Shown piece after piece: positions 8,417 to 16,751 of a stretch of DNA of 64,000 nt (its first letter is position 1; each line of letters opens with the position of its first letter). The translations under genes and the position numbers were made by a program. The DNA lies in NCBI GenBank assembly GCA_027314645.1, contig DAHVAL010000005.1, positions 36,419 through 100,418 on the forward strand. The letters run 5' to 3'. The notes under the pieces are model-generated. The model was given only the letters and a program-made list of their open reading frames with translations, did not search any database and was not told the DNA's origin. This DNA comes from Nitrospirota bacterium (GTDB lineage: Bacteria; Nitrospirota; Leptospirillia; Leptospirillales; Leptospirillaceae).

Positions 8417-10027
8417 TTGAGTACAGGGCCAGTCCGGATTCTTGTAAGCGACCCAATTTCAGAGGAAGGTCTGGATATCTTCAGGAATGCGGGCTTTGAA
8501 GTCACGGTAAAGACGAAGTTGTCCCCTGAAGAGCTTAAAAAAGAGCTGGCCTCTTATGATGGGTTGGTAATCCGTAGCGGGACAAAGGTCACTGCTGATG
8601 TCCTCGAGGGGGCGACCCGACTTAAAGTGATAGGCCGTGCCGGTGCCGGCTTGGACAACGTGGATCTGACCGCTGCGACAAACCGGGGGATCGTCGTGAT
8701 GAATACCCCCGGGGGCAATACCATTACAACGGCAGAGCATACGGTGTCGATGATGATGTCCATGGTTCGGAAGATTCCCCAGGCCAATGCGTCGAACCGG
8801 GCCGGGAAATGGGAAAAGTCAAAATTCATGGGGATGGAGTTGTCCCACAAGACCCTTGGAATTCTCGGAATGGGAAAGATCGGATCCCATGTCGCGCATG
8901 TCGCTCAAGGGTTATTGATGAACGTGGTGGCGTACGATCCCTTCCTGACTCCGGAAATGGCTGAAAAACAGGGGGTGACCCCTGTGTCTTTGGAAGAGCT
9001 TTTCACCCGCTCGGACGTGATTACCGTTCATACTCCCCTGACGCCTGAAACCACCAACCTCATTTCCCGTTCCACCATTGAAAAAATGAAGAAGGGGGTT
9101 TATATCGTCAACTGCGCTCGTGGGGGTGTGGTCAATGAAGAGGACCTTGCCGAAGCACTGAAAAGCGGTCAGGTGGCGGGTGCGGCCTTCGATGTTTTTA
9201 CCCAGGAACCTCCTTCACCGGACCATCCGCTTCTGAAAATCGATTCCTTCATTTCCACCCCCCATATCGGTGCGGCGACCAAGGAAGCCCAGGAAAACGT
9301 CGCCTTGGCAGTGGCGGATCAGATGGTCGACTACCTTGCCAGGGGCATCATTCGATACGCGGCCAATCTTCCCTCCATCCCGCCTGAGGATGCTGGTCGG
9401 GTTGCTCCGTACCAACACCTGGCCGAAGTGATGGGGTCCATCCTTTCCCAGATCGCAAAGGAGCCGATTTCAAAAATTTCGGTCGAATTCAGTGGAGAGG
9501 CCGCCTCACTTCCGACATCCATCATCACAATTTCCGCACTCAAGGGCATTCTTTCCCCCATTCTTGATACAAGAGTGAACGAAGTAAACGCTCCGATGCT
9601 TGCGAAGGAGAGGGGACTTGAGGTGGTCGAGTCGAAGTCCACCCAGCAAGGCGATTACGTGGGCCTTTTAACGCTGCGCGCGACGACGGCCCATGGAGTT
9701 CACCACATCGCCGGGTCAATTTTCCAGAAGAAGGATTTTCGAATCGTGTCCTTGGACAATCTTCCGGTCGAGGTGATTCCTGATCCGGTCATGCTCTATT
9801 TAACCAATCAGGATCAGCCTGGCGTCGTCGGACTTGTTGGGACCCTTCTCGGATCTCATGGAGTCAATATCTCGAGAATGCAATTCGGGAGGGATCATCC
9901 AGGCGGAAAGGCCCTTTCCATGATCGGACTCGATACCGAACCGGCGATGTCTGTCATCGAGGAAATTCGTAAAAATTCGAAGGTGATCTCCCTTAAGCTT
10001 CTTCGAATCCCGTCTCTCATGAGATAG
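8417..10027 (+). CDS. serA: D-3-phosphoglycerate dehydrogenase
   Basis: First step of serine synthesis from 3-phosphoglycerate. Motifs: GRAGAGLDNVDL, the NAD-binding GILGMGKIGSHVA, NCARGGVVNEEDL, DVFTQEPP and the catalytic STPHIGAAT. After the catalytic part come an allosteric-substrate-binding-type domain and a C-terminal ACT domain (NQDQPGVVGLVGTLLGSHGV), making this the long form. TTG 8417 is preferred because GGAGG lies five bases upstream and the protein then starts close to VRILVSDP as in homologues; ATG 8396 gives seven more residues. The class V aminotransferase upstream is probably its pathway partner. Confidence 0.93.
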   Translation: MSTGPVRILVSDPISEEGLDIFRNAGFEVTVKTKLSPEELKKELASYDGLVIRSGTKVTADVLEGATRLKVIGRAGAGLDNVDLTAATNRGIVVMNTPGGNTITTAEHTVSMMMSMVRKIPQANASNRAGKWEKSKFMGMELSHKTLGILGMGKIGSHVAHVAQGLLMNVVAYDPFLTPEMAEKQGVTPVSLEELFTRSDVITVHTPLTPETTNLISRSTIEKMKKGVYIVNCARGGVVNEEDLAEALKSGQVAGAAFDVFTQEPPSPDHPLLKIDSFISTPHIGAATKEAQENVALAVADQMVDYLARGIIRYAANLPSIPPEDAGRVAPYQHLAEVMGSILSQIAKEPISKISVEFSGEAASLPTSIITISALKGILSPILDTRVNEVNAPMLAKERGLEVVESKSTQQGDYVGLLTLRATTAHGVHHIAGSIFQKKDFRIVSLDNLPVEVIPDPVMLYLTNQDQPGVVGLVGTLLGSHGVNISRMQFGRDHPGGKALSMIGLDTEPAMSVIEEIRKNSKVISLKLLRIPSLMR

Positions 10028-10043
10028 CAGGTCTCCGAGGTCG

Positions 10044-11375
10044 ATGGACAAGAGAAAAAAAGGGTCCGAAGCATCCCTTCGGACCCCATCGAAGACGACT
10101 CCAACAGGTGTTGCGCCCGTGTTTTCCCAGGCCGCCCGGTTTCGGCGCGACACGACCGATCGGTTGCTCAATCTCTTCTCCCTTTGGGGATATCGGGAAA
10201 TTATTCTCCCTTCCTTTGAGTATCTGGACGCAATTTCTCCAGGGATTGATCCAGGTCTCTTGACGAAGCTTTATTTGATGCAGGATCGTGGCTCGGGACA
10301 AGTCCTGGTGCTTCGGCCCGATGCAACGGCCCAGATTGCTCGATTGACCACCCAGTCCTTTAGGGATCATCAGCTTCCTCTGAGATTTTGCTATAGCACC
10401 TCGGTCTTTCGTGACGAAAACCATCCGGCATCCCTTCACCGGGAACTCCAGCAGACGGGGTTGGAGCTTCTTGGGGATTCCTCTGTCGCCGCAGATGCAG
10501 AAATTTTGGAGCTTTGCCTGTCCGGAACGAAAATATTTCCCTTAAAAAACCCGCTCCTTGTTCTTTCCCATGCGGGATTTCAGGAAGCCATTCTGCGGTT
10601 ATGGACAACCGATCCCTCAGCATTGAGGGAGCTGCGCCCTGTTTTTCATTCCCGAAACCCGGATCGCATGCTTTCAATGCTTCCAATGCCAAGAAAAAAT
10701 TCTGCCAAATTTATTTCGAGAATGATGGAAGGGACATATTCGGTCCGCGACGCAAGGTCGGAGTTAAATTCGCTTCGATCCGAGGAAGGCTCCGCATTGT
10801 CGGAGGATTTAAATCGCTTCCTTTCCCTTCTGGAGTCGATCGATCAGTCTCCCCATGGAAAATCGATTCGCGTTGACTTTGCCTTAACCCCACCCGGACC
10901 TTATTATTCCGGGATGTTTTTTCAGGTGTATGGGGAAGAGTCTCCCACGCATCTGGCCTCCGGAGGGCGTTATGATCGCTTGGGCAAATCGTTTGGGCAC
11001 GAGATCCCTGCCGTGGGGTTTGCCTACCATATCACGCATATCGAGGAAGCAATCAGAAAGCGTGAAATGCCGCAAGAAAAACCGGTCCTCGTTTTGGCCT
11101 GCTACAGACCAGACGAGTATGTGGCGGTTGAGAAGTTTGCACAGGCTCTTCGCCTGGAAGAATGCCCCGTCATGACCGCTCCGGATCCCTCCACGATGAG
11201 CGGAGCCTCCCTTTCGCCTTCCGAAATTCTTTCGGAACATCGAGAGATTGCGGCGATCGTTTTTTTTGACCCGCTCAAGAAACAGTGGGCTCTTATCGGG
11301 CGAAAGAAGACCATTCGAACCGCTTCGACGCTTTCCGAGATCTCTGCGGCGATCCTCTCCGGCGAAATCCGGTGA
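10044..11375 (+). CDS. hisZ: ATP phosphoribosyltransferase regulatory subunit
   Basis: A histidyl-tRNA synthetase paralogue that lacks the tRNA role and activates short-form HisG, the first enzyme of histidine synthesis. Class II synthetase-like motifs are visible: GYREIILPSFEYLD, VLRPDATAQIARL, RFCYSTSVFRDE with HRELQQTGLELLG, and YYSGMFFQVYGE with SGGRYDRLG. It has 443 residues, somewhat longer than many HisZ proteins. The missing synthetase anticodon-binding domain and the altered motifs favour HisZ over hisS. No hisG lies in the window. It is followed eight bases later by dnaB. Confidence 0.85.
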   Translation: MDKRKKGSEASLRTPSKTTPTGVAPVFSQAARFRRDTTDRLLNLFSLWGYREIILPSFEYLDAISPGIDPGLLTKLYLMQDRGSGQVLVLRPDATAQIARLTTQSFRDHQLPLRFCYSTSVFRDENHPASLHRELQQTGLELLGDSSVAADAEILELCLSGTKIFPLKNPLLVLSHAGFQEAILRLWTTDPSALRELRPVFHSRNPDRMLSMLPMPRKNSAKFISRMMEGTYSVRDARSELNSLRSEEGSALSEDLNRFLSLLESIDQSPHGKSIRVDFALTPPGPYYSGMFFQVYGEESPTHLASGGRYDRLGKSFGHEIPAVGFAYHITHIEEAIRKREMPQEKPVLVLACYRPDEYVAVEKFAQALRLEECPVMTAPDPSTMSGASLSPSEILSEHREIAAIVFFDPLKKQWALIGRKKTIRTASTLSEISAAILSGEIR

Positions 11376-11382
11376 TGTGTCC

Positions 11383-12774
11383 ATGAAACCCCGTTCGCAA
11401 AACGCTTCCCGTAAGAATCTTCCTCAAACCATCGAGGCGGAAAAATCCCTCCTTGGATCGATTCTTCTCAACAATGAAGTTCTGATCACCATCGGAGACA
11501 TGGTTCAGGACGAGGATTTCCTCCTCGAGTCCAATCGCCGGATCTATATGGCGATGAAAGAGATGGCCGATCTCCACATTCCGATAGACAGCCTCACCCT
11601 TTCGGATTTTCTGGTAAAGAAAGAGTGGGCAGGCATCACTGGAGCCCCGGAAAACATCTATGAACTCTCCGAGATTGTACCGACTGCGGCCAATGCGATT
11701 CACTACGCCCGCTTGATTGTTGAAAAAGGGATATTCAGGAAGCTTATCCTGGTTTCGGAGGAAATCGCTCAAAAAGGGTACGATTCAACCCTCGACCCCG
11801 ACGAAATCCTGGACTATGCGGAAAGAAAGATCATGGATGTGGGCGCTCGCCGCTCTCGTTCAGAATTTGTCCAGATCGGCGATCTTTCTTACCTGGATTC
11901 TCAGTTCAAACGGTTGGAAGATTTGAAAAACCGGGAAGTCAAGGATATTGTGACCGGGCTTCCAAGCGGATTTGTCGATCTCGATCATCTGACGACAGGA
12001 TTCAATCCTTCCGAATTGATTATTGTGGCGGGCCGGCCTGCGATGGGAAAGACGGCGTTTGTCCTTTCGATCGCCCAGCATATTGCCTTCGACCTTCGAA
12101 AGCCTGTAGGGATCTTCAGTCTGGAAATGCCGAAAGAGCAACTGTTTTTACGACTCATCAGCTCGCAGGCCCGAGTCAATTCAAAAAATCTTCGGACCGG
12201 CCACCTGAATTCGGAAGAATGGGACAGCGTCATGCAGGCCTTTGGAGACGCCAGCGAGGTTCCAATTTTTATTGACGACTCCGGGGATCTGACGATCTTC
12301 GAACTTCGGACACGTGCTCGGCGGCTCAAAAAGCAAAAAAAAGACCTGGCCCTCATAGCCGTCGATTATCTCCAGCTTGTGAAGGGCTCTCAACGGACCG
12401 ATAATCGTGAACAGGAAATTTCAGAAATCTCGCGATCCCTCAAGGCATTAGCCAAGGAACTCAACATTCCTATCATCGCGCTCGCCCAGCTTTCCCGTGC
12501 GGTTGAAAATCGTCCCGGTCTCAAAAAACCAACCTTGTCGGATTTAAGGGAATCGGGGGCGATCGAGCAGGATGCCGATATTGTCATTTTCATTTACAGA
12601 GACGAAGTTTATCATCCGGACAATCTGGACTCTAAAGGAAAGGCCGAGGTTATCATCGGAAAACAGCGAAACGGACCCATCGGCTCGATCATGCTGTCCT
12701 TTCAGGGGTACTGCACCCGTTTTGAGAATCTTGCGGTCGGATACGATGACATCGGCCCGGAGGGATTTGGATGA
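11383..12774 (+). CDS. dnaB: Replicative DNA helicase
   Basis: Hexameric 5'-3' helicase of the replication fork. The N-terminal domain starts with PQTIEAEKSLLGSILL; the RecA-like C-terminal domain has Walker A GRPAMGKTAF, GIFSLEMP, Walker B LIAVDYLQL, AQLSRAVENR and DLRESGAIEQDADIVIF. The start is ATG 11383, eight bases after hisZ; the frame is open further upstream but that overlaps hisZ and has no similarity. At 463 residues it is full length and has no intein. Its stop overlaps the sixA start (ATGA). Confidence 0.95.
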   Translation: MKPRSQNASRKNLPQTIEAEKSLLGSILLNNEVLITIGDMVQDEDFLLESNRRIYMAMKEMADLHIPIDSLTLSDFLVKKEWAGITGAPENIYELSEIVPTAANAIHYARLIVEKGIFRKLILVSEEIAQKGYDSTLDPDEILDYAERKIMDVGARRSRSEFVQIGDLSYLDSQFKRLEDLKNREVKDIVTGLPSGFVDLDHLTTGFNPSELIIVAGRPAMGKTAFVLSIAQHIAFDLRKPVGIFSLEMPKEQLFLRLISSQARVNSKNLRTGHLNSEEWDSVMQAFGDASEVPIFIDDSGDLTIFELRTRARRLKKQKKDLALIAVDYLQLVKGSQRTDNREQEISEISRSLKALAKELNIPIIALAQLSRAVENRPGLKKPTLSDLRESGAIEQDADIVIFIYRDEVYHPDNLDSKGKAEVIIGKQRNGPIGSIMLSFQGYCTRFENLAVGYDDIGPEGFG

Positions 12775-13262
12775 ACATATTGCTCGTCCGACACGCCGAA
12801 GCGGAGGATGATCCATTTCCGGAGGTGCTTCGGCCGCTGACCCAAAGGGGAAGGAAATCGGCACGGGGCCTGGCAAAGAAAATTCTTTCGATGGATCTTC
12901 AAATCGACAACATTGTTTCCAGCCCCCTGACCCGGGCTGTTCAAACGTCGGAAATCCTGCTTCAAGCATTTCGAAAACATCATTCGGTCCGTCATGTGGA
13001 ATGTCGGATGGAATTGGCCTCGGACTTTCTTCCGGATTCCTTTGCACGCGAAACGTTTTTTTCTTTTTTGTCAGACTATTTTCCCGGCACGCTACTCCTT
13101 GTCGGCCACGAACCCGAACTCTTGACTCTGGCCCATTGGATCTCACCTGAAAAATTCCCTAAAAACAATGGATCAGGGCTCAGAAAAGCCAATGCCCTTT
13201 TTTTTGAATGGGACCCGGGGAGTGGGGGACATTTTCATGGACGGATCTCCCCGATCAACTAA
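12771..13262 (+). CDS. sixA: Phosphohistidine phosphatase SixA-like (histidine phosphatase family)
   Basis: A 163-residue single-domain histidine phosphatase. The catalytic RHG-type motif is VRHAEAE at residues 6-12 (RHA as in SixA), with SSPLTRAVQTSEIL and the second histidine in LLVGHEPEL. E. coli SixA acts on phosphohistidine in phosphorelay or PTS proteins; the substrate here is unknown. The start overlaps the dnaB stop by four bases. No sensor kinase lies near, so the function is by family only. Confidence 0.8.
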   Translation: MNILLVRHAEAEDDPFPEVLRPLTQRGRKSARGLAKKILSMDLQIDNIVSSPLTRAVQTSEILLQAFRKHHSVRHVECRMELASDFLPDSFARETFFSFLSDYFPGTLLLVGHEPELLTLAHWISPEKFPKNNGSGLRKANALFFEWDPGSGGHFHGRISPIN

Positions 13263-13336
13263 TCTGGTCAGCCCTTTAAACACGCCGAAAAAACCCGATT
13301 CCCCATCTTGCAATTTGACGATTTTAGGTGTATACA

Positions 13337-13348
13337 TTGATCGATCAA
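13337..13348. promoter_or_regulatory. 12-bp perfect palindrome upstream of the NHL gene
   Basis: TTGATCGATCAA is a perfect palindrome about 155 bases before the NHL-protein start, flanked by a further inverted pair (CATTG at 13335 and CAATG at 13351). It could be a dimeric regulator site. No sigma-70 promoter was clearly visible nearby, so this is only a candidate. Confidence 0.25.
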
Positions 13349-13500
13349 GACAATGGGTGCGGGGACCATGTGCCATAATTAACTCCTTCATGCTTTTTGT
13401 GTAGAAGGTTCCCTTGCGCTGCCCGTTAGTCGATGTGTAGGTATCGATCTGTTCCGTGGGTATCCTAGGACCCTGGGCAGACCTTCCGAAGGAGGACACT

Positions 13501-14652
13501 TTGTTGCACAAAGGACAGCAGGGCAAAAAGATGACAGAAATGACGTCTCCGAAAAAAGCATTGGTGGCTCTTGGAGTCACGGCAGGTCTGCTTGTCGGAA
13601 TGGCTGGTCATGCGGGGGCGGCAAGCGTTTCAACCATCGCTGGCGCCTTCCATGAGCGCGGCGCGGTGGACGGAACCGGAAACCAGGTCCGTTTCGCATT
13701 TATCCAGGGCATAGTTGCCGCTCCGGATGGAACGCTCTATGTGGCCGACTCAGGAAACGACATGATCCGGAAGGTGAATCTGACCGGGGGATCTGCCAAA
13801 GTCGTCACCATCGCTGGCGCCGATCATCATGCGCGGTGGCGTGATGGGGTCGGAACGGCGGCTCGTTTCAACAATCCAGAAGGGCTCGCCATTTCTCCGG
13901 ATGGGAAAACCCTTTACGTTGCCGATTCCAGAAACAACAGAATCCGAAAGATGGACCTTGCGTCAAATGCCGTGGGGACCATTGCCGGCCGGGCATTTCC
14001 GGGATCGAACGATGGAGTGGGAACTTCAGCTGGGTTTAACAGCCCAAAGGGGCTTGCTATTTCGCCAGATGGAAAGACCCTTTATGTCTCGGATACCGGC
14101 AACAACATGATCCGGAAGCTTGATGTCGCAACTGGAACCGTGTCAACCGTTGCCGGCAAGGGCGCCTTGTCCTGGGGATCCGATGACGGCATCGGAATTG
14201 CCGCCAGCTTTAGAGAGCCCCGTGGCTTGGCCATTACTCCGGACGGATCGATTCTTTACGTTGCCGATACGACCAACAACTTGATCCGGAAGATTATTCT
14301 TGCCACAAATGCTGTTTCAACGCTTGCCGGTCACCCCGGTTTTCCTGGGACGGAAGATGGGGCAGGAAGTTCCGCCTTTTTCAATCAGCCTGTTTCCATC
14401 GCGCTAAGCGGAAACACCCTTTTCGTGGGTGACTCCTCCAATGCCGCAATTCGGGCGATTGATCTTTCCAGCAATGCCGTTACAACCGTCGCTGGTGCGA
14501 TGAAATATACCGGTGGTATTCCCGTTTCCGGAAAGACCGACGGAGATATCTCGGAAGCCCAATTCCAGTATACAGGAGCGATGGTATTTGCGAATGGAGT
14601 CCTTTACATTTCGGATACCTCGGCGCAAACAATCCGGATGCTCAAATTGTAA
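13501..14652 (+). CDS. Secreted NHL-repeat beta-propeller protein
   Basis: An exported protein of about 383 residues. The start TTG 13501 has AAGGAGG five bases upstream; ATG 13531 is the alternative. A signal peptide (PKKALVALGVTAGLLVGMAG, ending around HAGAA) is followed by six NHL-type repeats of about 55-60 residues with the recurring cores LAISPDGKTLYVADS.NN.IRK and V.T.AG, expected to fold as a six-bladed propeller. NHL propellers usually bind proteins or act as periplasmic scaffolds; no enzymatic residues were recognised. It stands alone, with a strong terminator just downstream. Confidence 0.82.
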   Translation: MLHKGQQGKKMTEMTSPKKALVALGVTAGLLVGMAGHAGAASVSTIAGAFHERGAVDGTGNQVRFAFIQGIVAAPDGTLYVADSGNDMIRKVNLTGGSAKVVTIAGADHHARWRDGVGTAARFNNPEGLAISPDGKTLYVADSRNNRIRKMDLASNAVGTIAGRAFPGSNDGVGTSAGFNSPKGLAISPDGKTLYVSDTGNNMIRKLDVATGTVSTVAGKGALSWGSDDGIGIAASFREPRGLAITPDGSILYVADTTNNLIRKIILATNAVSTLAGHPGFPGTEDGAGSSAFFNQPVSIALSGNTLFVGDSSNAAIRAIDLSSNAVTTVAGAMKYTGGIPVSGKTDGDISEAQFQYTGAMVFANGVLYISDTSAQTIRMLKL

Positions 14653-14681
14653 AAAAGGCACTCCGCACTCAAAGATCTTAA

Positions 14682-14709
14682 AAGGGAGCCGAAAGGCTCC
14701 CTTTTTTTT
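14682..14709 (+). terminator. Rho-independent terminator of the NHL gene
   Basis: A perfect stem AAGGGAGCC / GGCTCCCTT with a GAAA tetraloop, followed by a run of eight T. It starts 30 bases after the NHL stop codon, isolating that gene as its own transcription unit. Confidence 0.93.
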
Positions 14710-14798
14710 ATGCGGCGTTTTCTGGGTAACTGAATTTCATGATTGATTTTCTGTTTTCTGATTATCCCTGTCTTCTATTGTAAATACTTCTTTTATGG

Positions 14799-14825
14799 TT
14801 GACTTCTCGAAAATGGCTCTATAAT
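14799..14825 (+). promoter_or_regulatory. Candidate sigma-70 promoter for the ORF6N remnant
   Basis: TTGACT at 14799-14804 and a perfect TATAAT at 14820-14825, spaced 15 bases (shorter than ideal). The ORF6N ATG lies 48 bases downstream of the -10, after AAGAGAAG. The surrounding DNA is clearly AT-richer than the flanking genes. Confidence 0.5.
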
Positions 14826-14872
14826 CTTAACCCATACTTCCTGATTGAAATACTTTTAAACAAGAGAAGTTC

Positions 14873-15384
14873 ATGGCCGAATCCCATCCTCCCATTCCGG
14901 TCGAATCCATCGCCTCCCGAATCTTCCTCATCCGCGGTCAGAAAGTCATGCTGGATTCCGACCTAGCTGAACTGTACGGGGTTTCCACCAGTCGTTTGAA
15001 TGAGCAGGTTCGCAGAAACATCGACCGTTTCCCGAACGATTTCATGTTTCAGATGACAGACTTGGAATTTTCGAACTTGAAATCGCAAATTGCGACATCA
15101 AGTTGGGGCGGCCGCCGGAAACTCCCGCTGGTGTTCAACGAATGGGACGGGGTTACAGCTTTGACGTGCTCCGGTCCCGGATCCTCTTCGTACGGCATGG
15201 AGCTCATAAGATGAACCCATTCAGGAGGCCAGGCTTTCCAAAAAAGCCTGTTCTTGAGGACGATGGAATGGATTACAGGTTAACATCCTACGGGATGTCA
15301 TCAACAGAATTCGAACCGGAGGAAATCAGTCTTGGAGTGGATACATCAACACTCCTGGACCTGATCGAGAAAGGGGAAGTCTGA
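14873..15384 (+). pseudogene. Broken ORF6N (KilA-N-like) domain gene
   Basis: The first frame (14873-15214, 113 residues) carries an ORF6N domain, found in phage and mobile-element DNA-binding or antirepressor-like proteins: RIFLIRGQKVMLDSDLAELY, LNEQVRRNIDRFPNDFMFQM and SQIATSSWGGRRKLP. After NEWDGVTAL the homology moves to another frame, where DVLRSR resembles the continuation (VLRS) of intact family members; that frame ends at 15384 with an unrelated-looking tail. I read this as a frameshifted remnant of transferred DNA. A short functional ORF6N protein of 113 residues is the alternative. Confidence 0.6.
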
Positions 15385-15422
15385 TTCGAAATCAATCACA
15401 GAATTCAGATACCCCTTTTTCT

Positions 15423-16487
15423 TTAATGGGGGCAAATTCCGCAATTGCAGGAACAGGAAGAACCATCGACACGACCGCCCTTCAAGGACTCCCGGGTGAG
15501 CGTTGCCAAAGCCTCGATAAATGAATCCTGGGTATTCAAGGCAGAGGCGCGCTCAAAGTGCAGGATGTGGGACGCCCGGGCAAGATCCCTGTAGGTGATA
15601 TCCATTTCAAACAGGGTTTCCTGATGATCTGACACAAAACTTACGGGAACGAGCACGAGGTTCACGCAACGATGTCTCACCGCAAGCTCTTTGATCGTCT
15701 GTTTCGTTTCTGGTCCGAGCCATTTGAGCGGTCCCACCCGGCTTTGATAGGCCAAATGAATGTGAAACTGGCGATCAGGCCGTTCATTTTTAAGAAATTT
15801 TGTGACCTGCTGAACGGTCGATTCTGTATCCTTCTGATACGGATCTCCCTGGGTGATTCGATTTTTGGGAATGCCATGGGCCGAAAATACTATGTTCACC
15901 GGGTGACCGTTGTCCGGAATTTTGTCCATGGCATTGATGACCGTTTCCCCAAGAGCTTTGATGTATGGGAGAAAATTGGGCCAGGACGGGATGACATGAA
16001 TGTTTTCGGTGGGAAGGTCGAGTGTCCCGGTCAGGTGGGCTTTGTATTCTCTGAAGGACGATCGGGTGGTCGTGGTGGATCTTTGGGGGTAGAGGGGCAA
16101 TAACACAACATGATCCGGCTGGAAGGATAAAAGGTCGGGTATGGCCTCGGAGAGTCTCGGAGGGGCGTAACGCATGGCGATCCAGACACGAAAGACAAAT
16201 TCGGGCGAATTTGCATTAAGGCTTTTTTCGAGCAGCCGGGCTTGATCTTCTGTGATCGATCTTAAAGGAGAGCCGCCGCCGATCGCCTGATAATAGCCCC
16301 TGCTCTTGGGGGCTCTTTTCCTGGCGATGAAACCGGGCAGAAACTTCCCCAAGATCGGAGGAAGCTTCATGATGTCCGGATCTGAAAAGAGATTGATCAG
16401 AAATGGCTCGACATCATTGAGGGTTTCCGGTCCCCCCATGTTAAAAAGCAGCACTCCGACTTTCTTTTTGACCTCGTCCAACTGCAT
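15423..16487 (-). CDS. hemH: Ferrochelatase with cysteine-rich C-terminal tail
   Basis: Inserts ferrous iron into protoporphyrin (or coproporphyrin) in haem synthesis. Family motifs are VLLFNMGGPETL, YYQAIGGGSPL, VVLLPLYPQRSTTTT, VFSAHGIPKNRI (metal-site histidine) and FVSDHQETLFEMD (metal-site glutamate). It has 354 residues. The last residues are CSCNCGICPH: four cysteines within eight positions, which could hold an iron-sulfur cluster or bind metal. It lies 264 bases after lptG on the same strand and may share its transcript. Confidence 0.93.
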   Translation of the reverse strand: MQLDEVKKKVGVLLFNMGGPETLNDVEPFLINLFSDPDIMKLPPILGKFLPGFIARKRAPKSRGYYQAIGGGSPLRSITEDQARLLEKSLNANSPEFVFRVWIAMRYAPPRLSEAIPDLLSFQPDHVVLLPLYPQRSTTTTRSSFREYKAHLTGTLDLPTENIHVIPSWPNFLPYIKALGETVINAMDKIPDNGHPVNIVFSAHGIPKNRITQGDPYQKDTESTVQQVTKFLKNERPDRQFHIHLAYQSRVGPLKWLGPETKQTIKELAVRHRCVNLVLVPVSFVSDHQETLFEMDITYRDLARASHILHFERASALNTQDSFIEALATLTRESLKGGRVDGSSCSCNCGICPH

Positions 16488-16751
16488 TCCTCGTGTTGCA
16501 GGTGTTCTTCTTCCCTAAGTGGGGCCTTCCGTTTCAATCCTCTCACTCCTTCGAATCGGGGTCAATCCGCTCCGTCCATCCAAAGGACTCTCCGCCTTGG
16601 TTTTCGTTCGCTTCCTTTGCATGGACCGAAGATCGGGGAGAATCACAGCCGGAAGGGGTTGTTCGGAGGGACTGGAAAAGAAAGAGGTGTCCTTCGGAAA
16701 TAGGGGGGCTCGACCGCTCCGATCGAATCACCCTTTTCCACGATTCCTCCT

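Noticed and set aside
13680..14640. Recurring DNA segments in the NHL gene considered as a repeat array
   Set aside because: The repeats are protein-level NHL units with diverged DNA, not CRISPR or tandem DNA repeats.
16550..16575. TTCGAATC-like segment resembling a tRNA T-loop
   Set aside because: No acceptor stem, D-arm or anticodon arm could be built around it on either strand.
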